From Mya arenaria (taxonomy: Eukaryota > Mollusca > Bivalvia > Myida > Myidae): a DNA stretch of 64,000 nucleotides. The notes beneath the pieces were generated by a model. It worked only from the letters and a program-made list of their open reading frames with translations. It ran no database searches and had not been told where the DNA came from. The stretch is from positions 87,551,915-87,615,914 of the forward strand of contig NC_069124.1 in assembly GCF_026914265.1 (NCBI RefSeq), in the 5' to 3' direction. The translations under genes and the position numbers were made by a program. This document shows, piece after piece, positions 1 to 10,325 of the stretch (position 1 is its first letter; every line of letters begins with the position of its first letter).

Positions 1-370
1 TTTTACATTAGAGGTCACAGCGACGTTGACCTTTGACCTTGTGACCCCCCAAAATATAGGAGTTTTCTAAACCTCATGATCAACCTCCCTACCAAGTTTG
101 GTGAACCTAGGTCAAACCATTCTCAAGATATTGAGCGGAAATGTTTTTTACATTGGGGGTCGCCGCGACCTTGACCTTTGACCTAGTGACCCCAAAAACA
201 ATAGGGATCTTCTACACCTCATGACCAACCTCCCTACCAAGTTTGGTGATCCTAGGTCATGCGGTTTTCCAGTTATCGATCGGAAACGAAGTGTGACGTA
301 CGGACTGACGGACTACCGGACTGACGGACAGGGCAAAAACAATATGTCTCCCCCAGAGAGGGGGAGACAT
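1..370. repeat. Two degenerate 145-bp tandem units ending in a hairpin
   Basis: Two diverged copies of a unit follow each other with a period of 145 bp: 'ctttgacctt' at 31 and 'ctttgaccta' at 176. Both contain 'cctccctaccaagtttggtga'-like text. The array runs into a 'gactgacggact' stretch and ends in an 11-bp perfect hairpin (344-370). This resembles dispersed repeats common in bivalve genomes, whose tandem units are followed by a short terminal palindrome. The left end lies outside the window. No protein is encoded. Confidence 0.8.
344..370. repeat. Perfect 11-bp inverted repeat at the end of the tandem repeat
   Basis: Arms 344-354 (atgtctccccc) and 360-370 are exact reverse complements around a 5-nt loop. 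A comparable 9-bp terminal hairpin closes the otherwise different repeat near 31.6 kb, so a terminal palindrome seems to be shared by this class of dispersed repeat. Confidence 0.85.
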
Positions 371-377
371 AATTCAT

Positions 378-1568
378 TTGTTGCAGCAAGTGAGTTTAAA
401 CCTACAGGGTCAAGTGGAACAATGCAACTTGAAAATAGACTCTTTGATCGAGAAATCTGCTACTATGCCTCAAATTGGATGTGCTCACAATATATCGGAT
501 ACGACAGAAGGTGAAAACTCCAAACTTGGAAAAAAAACAAAAACTTATAGTCAGATCTTGACAGGGAACGAAACCTGCTTGCAAAATAACAAACAGCAAA
601 ACACAACTCAGCGAAAGAATAATGGAAGCAAAACTGTTAAATTGACACAGAAAATACAAACGACGGAAAAACCGTCTTTGAAAATGGCCACTAATCACAA
701 TCAGGCACGCAAAATTGAAGTGCTGATTAATAGACCAAGCTCCGACCCTGGAACATGTTACCATGACCTGCCGCCTGTGTGTGATGAAACCGCACCTACA
801 AGACGACACGACCAATTCAGAAGTCCTACACGAGACCACTCTCAATCACCAAATAAAAAGATTCTTTTAATGGGTGATTCAATTTTCAACAGAATAAATA
901 TGAAGGGTTTACATTCCTACGTACACAAACATTCTGTTTCAGGAGCCACTGTGAAAACATTACTTAGAGATATTGAATTATTCGATATTATGAACTTTGA
1001 ATGCATTCTCATTTACATCGGAGGAAACGATATTTCTGGAAATGCGGATCACGATCTTCTAGAAGAACAGTATGATCAACTGATAGCCATGATTAAATCT
1101 CGAAATCCAAATATCAAAGTTATTCTTTCAAAGTTGGCACCGCGAGGGGATGTTGACGTTACAGCTGTCAACATGATCATCGAACGGTTAACATTACATC
1201 ATGGAATCGAATATGTGGATAATTTTAGGTCGTTTTACGATAGAAACGGACAACTCATTATGCGTTTCTATAATTTCACTGACCATATTCATCCGTCAAA
1301 TTCGGGGATCAAACGGATTCTGGGAACAATCAATGAAGTCATTTACATAGTTTATGACTTTACGAAATGTGTATATCCACCACATGCGGCAAATAACTAC
1401 CGTGGTAATCGAAATGTTAGGCGAACTGGCAGTACAAGAATGGACGATGATCGATGTTTAAATTGTTTTGAAAGCAACCACCAGACTCACGAATGTAGAC
1501 ACAAACAACCAATAACGTGCTGGTATTGCGGTCTGATTGGCCATAAATCTGACAAATGTTGGAATTAG
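378..1568 (+). CDS. LINE ORF1: SGNH/GDSL hydrolase domain with two CCHC zinc knuckles
   Basis: The frame is open for about 396 codons; the first in-frame ATG is at 465. It opens inside the element edge, so the true N-terminus may be missing. The SGNH signature is complete: GDS (MGDSIF, about residue 166), GGND (about residue 215) and D-x-x-H (DHIHPSNSG, about residue 302). The C-terminus has two C-x2-C-x4-H-x4-C knuckles (CLNCFESNHQTHEC and CWYCGLIGHKSDKC). ORF1 proteins of CR1-type LINEs are known to carry an esterase of this family, and the knuckles are expected to bind nucleic acid. ORF1 ends 141 bp before the ATG of ORF2. Catalytic activity is inferred from motifs only. Confidence 0.88.
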   Translation: MLQQVSLNLQGQVEQCNLKIDSLIEKSATMPQIGCAHNISDTTEGENSKLGKKTKTYSQILTGNETCLQNNKQQNTTQRKNNGSKTVKLTQKIQTTEKPSLKMATNHNQARKIEVLINRPSSDPGTCYHDLPPVCDETAPTRRHDQFRSPTRDHSQSPNKKILLMGDSIFNRINMKGLHSYVHKHSVSGATVKTLLRDIELFDIMNFECILIYIGGNDISGNADHDLLEEQYDQLIAMIKSRNPNIKVILSKLAPRGDVDVTAVNMIIERLTLHHGIEYVDNFRSFYDRNGQLIMRFYNFTDHIHPSNSGIKRILGTINEVIYIVYDFTKCVYPPHAANNYRGNRNVRRTGSTRMDDDRCLNCFESNHQTHECRHKQPITCWYCGLIGHKSDKCWN

Positions 1569-1709
1569 GAATTCGGCAAAGAAGCCGTTTCCTGTGGCAT
1601 AGAAAGTGCAAATTATTTCGCAACTCTGCAAAACATTTGTGACACATGCAATGGAACTAACTGTAACTGTGACTTATTTTCCCAGAGTAAAAGCTGTTTA
1701 AATGATAAT

Positions 1710-4673
1710 ATGAATACATGTATATATAATATAAACGATGACAATGACGTTCAAAACTCTAACGCTACTATCTTAAATATTTCGGAACACATAAATTTAA
1801 CTAATTTAGGATTAAATAATAAAAAAGGTTTAACCATCGGTCATTTAAACGTAGCTGGACTGTCTTCTAAATTTGATGAATTACAATTAATGCTAACATC
1901 TAAGAAAAACAAAATAGATATAATGGGTATAAGTGAAACGAAATTCAATGAAAACCATAAAACTGAAACATTTCATATAGATGGATATCAAGTACCTTTT
2001 CGTCGCGACCGTTTATTCAATGGCGGTGGAGGTTTGGCAGTATATGTAAAACAAAACGTAAATTGCATACGACGATTAGATTTAGAAGGAGATGATATAG
2101 AAATAATTTGGTTAGAAATTATGCCAACAAAATGTAAATCTTTTTTAATTGGTTCACTTTACAGGCATCCAGAATCTAAAGTTGCATGGAAAGAAATATT
2201 TGACACTCATATAGAAAATGTTCAACTTGAAGAAAAAGAAATAATAATTTTAGGCGATATAAATCGAGATTTATTAAATTCCAAAATAAATGATGAATGG
2301 TCTAGCTATATTTTATCACTAGGATTAAAACAGTTAATTAAGCAGCCGACGCGTGAATGTTCAACTTCAAAAACTTTAATAGACCACATTTATACTAATT
2401 GTGATCAAAATATATGTAATGTAAGCGTGCCCAAAATAGGAATTAGCGATCATTATCCGATCCTATGTACAAGAAAGTTAAATTATAAAGAAAAAATCAA
2501 TTCACATAATTTTATAAAATACAGATCATTTAGGTCATTTTCAGAGGAGTCATTTTTATCAGATCTTATCAGAATCCCCTGGGGTAATCTAAACAACACT
2601 GATACTAATGAAGTACTTCACACTTGGGTATCTAATTTTTCAAGTGTTGTAGATAATCACGTCCCAATTAGAATTCACAGAGTTAAACACATAAAACAAC
2701 CAGATTGGTTTACACCTGATATTTTAGATGAAATTAAAAAACGTGATAAATTTAAGGCTAAAAATGATATGGATAACTACAGAGTTTCAAGAAATAAAGT
2801 TTGTACATTGATAGATAATTCTAAAAAAGAATCTTATAAAAGAAAAATTGAGGAAGGAAAATCAGACCCTAAAACAGTTTGGAAAATATTTAAAGAACAT
2901 GGTGCGTCTACAAAAAAGACAAACAACTGTAATTTAATAAAAAACATTCATAAAGATGGAATAGATATTACTGATAACCAAGATATTGCAAATACTTTTA
3001 ATAACTTTTTTGTAAACGTAGCAGCTAACTTAAAAGAACCTATTCCAACTTCAAATTTTAATAAAGTAAATGATTTTGTAAAAACAAAAGTTCCTGATCA
3101 TATATATTTTCACATTCCTCTGATTACGGAATCCCAAACGCGTAAAATGTTAAATAATTTAGATGTATCCAAAGCTACAGGACTTGACCAAATAGGGCCA
3201 ACACTTTTAAAATTATCAGCCGATGTTATATCAAATAGTCTTACGTATGTTATAAATTGTAGTATAAAACAAGGTGTTTTCCCAGATGAATGGAAATGCG
3301 CCAAAGTTAATCCTTTATTTAAAAAAGGTTCATCAAATGATGTAAATAACTATAGGCCAATATCAATTTTACCTACTCTTTCAAAATTGATTGAAAAACA
3401 TGTGCATGATTCATTTGTTAATTACCTTAATCATTATAAATTATTATGTAAATCCCAAAGTGGATTTAGAAAAAAACATAGCTGCGAAACCGCATTAGTA
3501 TGTATGATAGATAAATGGTTAACAGCTTTAAATGATGGAGAATTTGTAGGCGTTGTTATGTTAGATTTTTCTAAAGCATTCGATTTATGTTCCCACGAAA
3601 TACTATTAAAAAAATTACAAATTTACAAATGTGGAGATAATACTATTAAATGGTTCAAGTCTTATCTTACAAATAGAACTCAAGCGGTGAACTTAAACGG
3701 TGTTCTCTCTGATAAGCAAATTACGACATGCGGGGTCCCGCAAGGGTCTATTCTAGGGCCTCTTTTATTTATTTTATTCATAAATGACTTGCCTATGTAT
3801 GTACAGGATAATGTTTCAAACGTTGATATGTATGCAGATGATACTACAATATATGACACAAATAAATCTAAATTTGAAGTTGAAATGAATTTACAAGCTG
3901 CTTTGAATAACGTCAGTACATGGTGTCTAAACAATGGTATGGTATTAAATGCTTCAAAAACAAAAGTAATATTGATAACGACACCCCAGAAGCGGACAAA
4001 ATTAGTTAATCAACCTCTAAATTTGAAATATAAAGACTTAAATCTGGAAATCACAACAGGTGATAAAATTCTTGGCATATATATAAATGAAAACCTTAAA
4101 TGGGATACGCATATAAAATTTCTTAGGAAGAAAATATCTAGTAATTTGTGGCTATTATCAAGAATTAAAGTATTTATTCCTGTTAATTATAGAATAATGT
4201 TTTACAAAGCCTATGTCCAACCACATCTTGACTATTGTAGTATCATTTGGGGTAGTACAAAACAATCAAATATCCAGGTTTTAGTGCGATTACAACGAAG
4301 AGCATGTCGTATCATTCTAGGTGAACAATATACCACTTTAAGCGAGGCTTTGAATATAATTAATTCTCTTAATATTGAACAGAGGGTTTCACTTCATAAA
4401 GCCAAATTTATGTACAGGGTATCGCAAAATGCAGTCCCGTCATATATTCAAAATATGTTCAATTACAATGTCAGGCGTCCAAATCATTTACGTTCTTCAA
4501 ATAAATCGGATTTTTTAATACCCAAACCAAATATAGAACTTTTTAAAGGGAGTATGTCGTACTCTGGGGTAAAAGTATGGAATAACATTCCAAATGAAAT
4601 AAGACAGAGCGAAAGTATTAAAAGTTTTACAGTAAATTATACTAAGTGGATAAATTCGAATCAACAGTCATAA
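1710..4673 (+). CDS. LINE ORF2: APE-like endonuclease and reverse transcriptase
   Basis: An unbroken frame of 987 codons from ATG 1710. The N-terminal exonuclease-endonuclease-phosphatase fold shows HLNVAGL (Asn about 47), GISETKF (catalytic Glu), GSLYRHPE, ILGDINRD and ISDHYPI (Asp-His). The reverse transcriptase follows with NYRPISILPTLSKL, QSGFRKKHS, VMLDFSKAFD, GVPQGSILGPLLF and MYADDTTIY (Y708, D710, D711). The C-terminal QRRACRIIL segment is typical of CR1/jockey-like proteins. The protein nicks target DNA and copies the element RNA at the nick. No stop or frameshift is present, so the copy could be active if ORF1 and the promoter are. Confidence 0.95.
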   Translation: MNTCIYNINDDNDVQNSNATILNISEHINLTNLGLNNKKGLTIGHLNVAGLSSKFDELQLMLTSKKNKIDIMGISETKFNENHKTETFHIDGYQVPFRRDRLFNGGGGLAVYVKQNVNCIRRLDLEGDDIEIIWLEIMPTKCKSFLIGSLYRHPESKVAWKEIFDTHIENVQLEEKEIIILGDINRDLLNSKINDEWSSYILSLGLKQLIKQPTRECSTSKTLIDHIYTNCDQNICNVSVPKIGISDHYPILCTRKLNYKEKINSHNFIKYRSFRSFSEESFLSDLIRIPWGNLNNTDTNEVLHTWVSNFSSVVDNHVPIRIHRVKHIKQPDWFTPDILDEIKKRDKFKAKNDMDNYRVSRNKVCTLIDNSKKESYKRKIEEGKSDPKTVWKIFKEHGASTKKTNNCNLIKNIHKDGIDITDNQDIANTFNNFFVNVAANLKEPIPTSNFNKVNDFVKTKVPDHIYFHIPLITESQTRKMLNNLDVSKATGLDQIGPTLLKLSADVISNSLTYVINCSIKQGVFPDEWKCAKVNPLFKKGSSNDVNNYRPISILPTLSKLIEKHVHDSFVNYLNHYKLLCKSQSGFRKKHSCETALVCMIDKWLTALNDGEFVGVVMLDFSKAFDLCSHEILLKKLQIYKCGDNTIKWFKSYLTNRTQAVNLNGVLSDKQITTCGVPQGSILGPLLFILFINDLPMYVQDNVSNVDMYADDTTIYDTNKSKFEVEMNLQAALNNVSTWCLNNGMVLNASKTKVILITTPQKRTKLVNQPLNLKYKDLNLEITTGDKILGIYINENLKWDTHIKFLRKKISSNLWLLSRIKVFIPVNYRIMFYKAYVQPHLDYCSIIWGSTKQSNIQVLVRLQRRACRIILGEQYTTLSEALNIINSLNIEQRVSLHKAKFMYRVSQNAVPSYIQNMFNYNVRRPNHLRSSNKSDFLIPKPNIELFKGSMSYSGVKVWNNIPNEIRQSESIKSFTVNYTKWINSNQQS

Positions 4674-4925
4674 AGCTAAAATTGTAAATATGGCCATATG
4701 TAAGTCTGTAAGTTAAACCTCTGCCGCCATATGTATGTATTATGTTGTTGTGTAACATTGTTATCATGTTGATCATGTTTATGAATAATGCTAACTTTGA
4801 ATTTGTTATGCTGATTGTTATATTGCTATATAATTATGTATTTGTATGTATGTAAATATTGCTTTAGAGGGCCCCAAGGAAGATTAGTTTACACTAATTG
4901 GGTTACCCTCTGTAAATAAAGACTT

Positions 4926-4970
4926 TCATTCATTCATTCATTCATTCATTCATTCATTCATTCATTCATT
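4926..4970. repeat. (catt)n 3' tail of the LINE
   Basis: About eleven units of a 4-bp repeat directly follow 'aataaagactt'. CR1/L2-group LINEs end in short tandem repeats rather than poly(A), so this marks the 3' terminus. No clear target duplication is visible beyond it. Confidence 0.9.
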
Positions 4971-5149
4971 TTTTCGGAATAAACAGAAAACTGTAATAAA
5001 ACACTGATTATTGTTTAATTACATCATAATAACTGCACTAATATTTACAATGCATGTATTAAAGCAGATAGTTATCAAAGACATTGACAAAATGAGTTCA
5101 TTTTTACAGTATGCAGTACCATCAATTTCAACTTATTACAAACACTGTC

Positions 5150-7245
5150 AAATAGGTGAACATAATGTTTACCATACACATTTTACTATGTCTTGCAAAC
5201 CACAAGGATATCATCAATGTGAGACACAATGGATATTGGAAGCTCATTTGCCAGAATACGAAAAGTTTTGAGCCGCCTGATCACTTGCTAAATCAGAATT
5301 CTATGATTAGCAATTTTTTTAGTTTTTCTGACAGTCACTAGGCATCTGAGATGTTCCTCTCCGCCCGGGTGGTACATACAGTGATATATTTCTGGAGGCG
5401 CACTCTCCCTGTATGTTAAATACCTTGTCTGCCATAACCATGCAGTGCATCGGGATGAGGTCCAAATAGTTCAAATCCAATGTTATGGCCTTATCCGACA
5501 CTCGTCCAAGGTATGCCTTGGATATGAAAATGATGGAACTGTTCGGAGAGCAGGCCACAAGCAGTTTTAAAGTGTTATGGTGTTTATAATTACTCCAAGT
5601 TGCACTTTGTAGGTACAAGTCTTTGGGGGTCTCTATGAATAACTCTGTGCAGTCTATTATTGAATGTAGGGATGACAGTTTACGGAAGCGCTCTGGTTTT
5701 GTTGCTATCAGGGTCTCTTCATCAGGCAGATACACCATAGCTTTAAGAGCTAAGCTAGATGCCCGCAACCATGCAAGGAAAATTCTTGAAACAAGACATT
5801 CCAAAATGTTGAAGCGTTTTGCAAGGTCTGCATTAAGTAGTCCTAACCTGATTTTCATTAACATCAACAAAAATTCACATTTTGAGGTCAATTTCCTGTC
5901 TGGCCCATAGCGTGATTTAGCTTTAAATTTTCGAACATTCTTTATCATAGATGTGACACCAGTCCATCTCCTATTCACAAAGGGACTTATAAATGAGTGT
6001 AGCTTGTTGAAGATAGATTTAGTTGACAAGCCAGTGTAAAACTGGACATCTTTGTCACACACCAGCAGTTGTTCTGAGTTCATATGATTTCAGTGTTTTT
6101 GAATGGTATCTTTTAATCTTTGAATTTCTTGCTTCTGTTTTTGAATAGTTTGGTACTGAATTATTAGAAAGTTAAACATAACAAGGATGACTGTAATAAG
6201 AACTAAAAGAGGTGGAAATGACAAAAGTGCTTGTGTCAATTGAGGAATTTCTGGATCTTCATAGATTGGTGTAGCAGTGAATTCTGGTTCCGCAGGTTCA
6301 TCCGCAAAGATTTTGCACCGCTTTTGTTTAGGCATGTGTTTTGTAGCTTCGAACTGGTTCATCCGCTTTACCCGTTTCGAAGCATCGTCATAACCAAGAT
6401 GAAGGGTTGGCAGTGGATTTTGTAGAGTCGTCGGTTCCCCATCAACAAAATGCCTTAAAAGAAATTAACTAATTTATTGTTTGTTGTATACTAATGACAT
6501 GTTAGTTACACAATTGTACTTCAATGGCATCAGATGAAATAAGTACAGTTAAGCCAATACATGTGTAAATTAATCATTGCTTGAGGTTTAGTTAATAACA
6601 ACTTGCTTCACATATACCTTGAACAAACACGACAGTATTTTGGTGGTGACCAAAGTTTACTTCCTTGTTTCCGCCCTATGAGTTGCTTTCATTTTTCACG
6701 TCGCTCTGGGTTCTTCTTTACCTTGAAAAGGTAAACAGTCTGAAAGAGGATGGTAATGAGTTGACAAATGTTGCTTTTAACACCCATGTTCTTGAAATCA
6801 ATATAATCACATTCATATGGCAAACAAAATTGAATTTTGCTTCCGAAAAATACCTTTATTTAAATGTTATCAGAATGCCACATTCAATTTACAACTTACA
6901 AGGCATTAAAACAAGTGACTATTCCACTTTAAGAAGTAAAATTATTTGGATGTTCTCGAAATATATACTTAAGGGCTTGATACATTACATATAAATGACA
7001 GTATAATATAATAACAATAAAATAATAATAGTAAAATGCATACACGAAAATGTGTAACATCCCATAATTTTCTTCATTATATATTGTCAAAAAAGTCAAA
7101 CAATGGTATATTACCTAAAAGGGGCAGCACAGATGCAACTCTTGTCTTTATGCAGACAACCACACGTCTCACAAAGTTGTTTTCTCCATCTATTTAGCCA
7201 ATAAGAGCCGTTAGAACAGTTCTGTACCGCACAGGTCAGGGCCAT
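5150..7245 (-). pseudogene. THAP-DDE transposase pseudogene (ISL2EU-like)
   Basis: Three exons can be read on the minus strand: 7245-7115 (ATG at 7245), 6739-6618 and 6453 to about 5180. Exons 1-3 encode a THAP zinc finger (CAVQNC near the start, then KYCRVCSRHF and NPLPTLHLGY). Next come a hydrophobic and coiled-coil linker, an HTH_Tnp_4-like segment (ADLAKRFNI) and a DDE_Tnp_4 core (SIIDCTELFI, MVMADKVF, then QVIRRLKTF in another frame). THAP plus DDE_Tnp_4 is the known layout of ISL2EU-type DNA transposons. Lesions: a 1-nt shift and a TGA in the THAP exon; an in-frame TGA at 6090-6092; a shift near 5330; and TAG at the position expected for the last catalytic Glu. No terminal repeats were identified. 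Family assignment is confident, ISL2EU itself less so. Confidence 0.8.
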
Positions 7246-7527
7246 GTTTATTTCTTACTCGCACTTCAAGAAAGACAACTCTTACCGGATATTGATTTCG
7301 CGCATGCGCAGTGGAAAACTGTTAAAGTGTGTATTGTTGTTGTTGTTGTTAAATGATAAAATGCCAGGGAATTTGCAAGACAGAAACCCTCACTTTATGA
7401 ACTGGATAAGTGGAAGACATCATAAATTAGACTGTTTTGCTCTACACAGGAGTGTTAAAGTTGGTTGATTCAGGTATTTTACATTTAGATAGATTGACAT
7501 ATGCTGTGTCAAGTTTACTGAGCACAA

Positions 7528-7749
7528 ATGAATAAATTCGAAACAGATATCTTGACTATGCCAGACATGCAGTTACTGGTTTATTTTTTTAAAGACGGGA
7601 AGATCCTTTATAGAGAAACCTTTACTTCATACAATGTACATGCCCTGATCCATATTGCTGATGATGTGGAACACTTTGGAACCTCGCTGTACAAAATATC
7701 TGCCTTTCTATTAGAAAATCACCTCCATAAATTGAAGAAAAGTGTTTAA
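7528..7749 (+). pseudogene. Fragment resembling a conserved transposon-encoded domain (DUF4218-like)
   Basis: Seventy-three open codons contain HALIHIADDVEHFG and SAFLLENHLHKLKK. This pattern resembles 'HIADDV..fG.l...saF.fEN.l..lkk' blocks in proteins of CMC/EnSpm-type and related animal transposons. The frame ends at 7749 while similar text seems to continue with frameshifts. No catalytic residues are visible. Low-moderate confidence; the match is by eye. Confidence 0.4.
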
Positions 7750-8436
7750 AGAACTCAAAATGCAATACTGCAAATAACGAAATGTGCAATAGCGCTTGAA
7801 AAGTCCAAATTTAAATACACTCCAAAGTCAAATTCCGCTTTTGTTTCAACATTGAAAAAAGATTGCTGTTTTCTATCAAGGATCTAACAGTATGTTTTTG
7901 TAAATGAGAAACGAAGAAAAAAAACATTTGTGTGTAATGTTATTGACCAACCTTGCTTGGAATGCTTCTTTGATACTCCATATGATTCAAAGCTTAATGA
8001 TATAGGAGTTGTAAGGGATATCAGACCATATAGCATAAGAAAACTTCTTGAACTCACGAGTTTTAGAGAAAGGTTGTTTTGCTCCCATATCAAACTGGTT
8101 GCCTTTTGCCGCCCATGCTGCTTGGTGTGGAGAGACGATAGTGGATGCATGCTGCATACTGGTTTTGCATGTATTCTTCAGTAATCATGTTTCAATTTCA
8201 ATTTATCTAAATAATTCTTAAAATAAATTTAATTAAGCCTTTTAATTGCATTTAGACCAACTACCTTTTTCACACCTTCTGGTCATGAACGGACCTCTGT
8301 GGGGGTTTTCTGGGAGCCAATTTCTCACTCCATGCTAGTCATTACACCAGGTTTATCAGACTAGACGCTCTACAATATGTTTAAATTAAATGATTATTAG
8401 TTTTTGTGTGTAACAAAGTAACAAGTTATATCCAAA

Positions 8437-9500
8437 ATGAGTGAACTAGAAGGAGCTACTCCAAAATTGTCACAAAAGGTATCGCAGGTGTTGAGACAGG
8501 AAGAGTTGGTAACAAATGATGCCTTGCGACTCATTGTGGAAAGTGACCTTAAACAAACTGGCATTCCATTAGAAACAGTTAAAATAATTATGCGGGACGA
8601 AAAACTGTAAAAAGGTGAAAGGACTAGCCCAATTGTGTCAGTAACCACAGAAGCGGCTGGCTTGAGAAAGACAACTCCCCGAGGACTACTACGACCTTGA
8701 ATGTTTGCTGTTAGGAATTAAAGACACAGATGATTTTCATATTGTTGATAAACACAACAAAATATCAAGTTTTTCAGAGAAGAAGTTGTGAAGATAAATT
8801 TCAAATGTAAATGTTAAAAGGACATTACATAATAGTGCATGAAAAACACTCAATGTATCTGCACTTGGTGCAATTCCAAAGAAAGGGTCATCAAAGGTCA
8901 GATTTATTCTGGATTGTAGCAGACCAACAGGTTCTCCTGTTAATGATTTTGCAACAACTAATCACTTCAAATATCAAACTGTGCAAGAGGCCTTGGATTT
9001 AATAACACCTAATTGCTACACCTCAAAGTTGAGCTTTAAATCACAGATGAAAATACATCTATCAAATTTCAAGTCATGGGTCTTCAGTGGAAAGTTAGTG
9101 GTGTGAGAATTACACCTTCATGGTAGACCAGTGTCTGAGTTTCTCCGAGTTTCGATGCAGAACGAAGTCCCGAAATCTTCAATCGTATTACACAATCTGT
9201 TAGAATAATGATGGCTCGAAAATGCTACAAATCAATCAATCATTACCTGGATGATTTCTGAGTAATTGCTCCAACATATGAAAAATGCAAGATGGCCTTA
9301 CATATACTTTTATGTTTACTGCCTGAACTTGGATTTCAGATAAACTACAACAAACTTGAAGGTCCCCAAAAAAAAGATGCTATTTTTTGGTGTAAATTTA
9401 GACTCCGCCTCTCTGACAATTAGCATTCACAAACAAAAGTGAGTTGAGTTGTGGGCATCTTTGCATACATTTATAAATCAGAAAAAAAGTTTAAAAGCCG
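8437..9500 (+). pseudogene. Degraded DIRS-like (tyrosine-recombinase retroelement) reverse transcriptase
   Basis: Across several frames the reading gives LGAIPKKGSSKVRFILDCSRP and GSPVNDFATTNHFKYQTVQEAL (8860-9000). Next is the catalytic YxDD box as NHYLDDF followed by an in-frame TGA and VIAPTYEKCK (9230-9290). LPELGFQINYNKLEGPQKK and FFGVNLDSASLTISI (9310-9440) follow. The 'PLGAIPKK..D.R.i.D.SRP.g..vND' and 'YLDD' blocks are characteristic of DIRS-group reverse transcriptases. A 57-codon ORF at 8437-8610 (starting MSELEGATPKL) may be the upstream part of the same polyprotein. Many stops and shifts make it inactive. The sequence is cut at 9546 by the insertion of a TIR transposon. Confidence 0.65.
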
Positions 9501-9625
9501 AATATTCCGAGCATGGTGGGGATATTGAAATATTGCATACATGTTAGGCCAGAGTTTTTATATCTTTAGATTTACGGGAGCGCCGTACCTAAATATTGCA
9601 AAACCCATTCAGCTCAGAAAGCTCA

Positions 9626-10147
9626 ATGAAAGTGGTGAATATTGGTGGTAACTCTACTTCCAAAGAGCCAGGAGTTAGGGATACATACTTTAAAATTACA
9701 TTTGAGGAAAGTGAGACCGACTCTTCGGCATCAGATTCTCCTACCAAGTTGCCACCAGAATCTTCGCCGATAAAAATTTCACCTCGCATTTCTATTCAGA
9801 GACAATTAGATGAAATCAGTTGTCCTGAATCAAAATCCTTCAAGTTCGTACCAGACATTGTTCTCGAAAGCACAAGCAAAGAACACTTGGTAGTTGAAGT
9901 CAAGAAAGGGAGGGTATTTCATCAGGAATATGTATCTCAACTGAGATATATGCTCATGCCCGCAGCACTCCATCAAGAAACAGCTGTGGGTGTCTTGATT
10001 TGCGCGAAACGGGCAGTTCTAGAGAAATGCATCGCTACTAATGGCGAGGTGAATTTTCAGAGAAGTGTCTACGAGTTCGGGAAAGATTCTCTTGTGGCCG
10101 GCATGGAAAACCTCTTGAAAGATATCTATTGTAATTTTGTTCAGTGA
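9626..10147 (+). CDS. PD-(D/E)XK nuclease-like protein carried inside TIR transposon copy 1
   Basis: From ATG 9626 the frame runs 173 codons. The N-terminal half is acidic and serine-rich. The C-terminal half reads FVPDIVL, then LVVEVKKG, then EYVSQLRYMLMP. This Asp / Glu-x-Lys / Gln-x-x-Tyr arrangement, with a strand-strand-helix feel, is the core pattern of PD-(D/E)XK nucleases, including the helix motif seen in Cas4/RecB-like members. An acceptor-like 'cccattcag' just upstream means it could be a captured exon rather than a complete gene. The homologous copy at 15315 lacks this segment. I do not recognise a specific family; the nuclease call is a motif-based inference. Confidence 0.4.
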   Translation: MKVVNIGGNSTSKEPGVRDTYFKITFEESETDSSASDSPTKLPPESSPIKISPRISIQRQLDEISCPESKSFKFVPDIVLESTSKEHLVVEVKKGRVFHQEYVSQLRYMLMPAALHQETAVGVLICAKRAVLEKCIATNGEVNFQRSVYEFGKDSLVAGMENLLKDIYCNFVQ

Positions 10148-10275
10148 ATGTGAAGAATGCCAATTAACCCACAACATACTTCCTCTTGACAGATATCTAT
10201 TTCCCTGTTCAATAAGGAGTGTGCATAAGGCTCAGGAATTCCCTATGCCCCTCTTACAAATATAGATACATACAT

Positions 10276-10325
10276 AGTATTTTGTATACCCGTAGACTAT
10301 AGTATTTTGTATACCCGTAGACTAT
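10276..10325. repeat. Perfect 25-bp tandem duplication
   Basis: The unit starting agtattttgtatacccgtag is present twice head to tail without mismatch, inside the copy-specific part of TIR transposon copy 1. Confidence 0.85.

Larger units (their letters stand above)
372..4973 (+). mobile_element. CR1/L2-like non-LTR retrotransposon (LINE) with both ORFs open
   Basis: A LINE with ORF1 (SGNH hydrolase plus two CCHC knuckles) and ORF2 (endonuclease plus reverse transcriptase) in order on one strand. The 3' UTR ends with 'aataaa' and a (cattcatt)n tail, so both 3' end and orientation are clear. The 5' end abuts a hairpin that closes an unrelated repeat at 370. ORF1 is already open there without a nearby ATG, so the copy is probably slightly 5'-truncated. 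The SGNH-type ORF1 and microsatellite-like tail point to the CR1/L2 group; the exact clade is not resolved. Two long undamaged frames imply recent insertion. Confidence 0.9.

Noticed and set aside
402-845. Open frame of 147 codons on the minus strand opposite LINE ORF1
   Set aside because: It is antisense to a well-supported coding region, has a low-complexity Cys/Phe-rich translation and shows no domain.
5623-5910. Plus-strand frame of 95 codons at the transposase locus
   Set aside because: Shadow of the minus-strand DDE transposase; the minus reading has recognisable motifs and this one does not.
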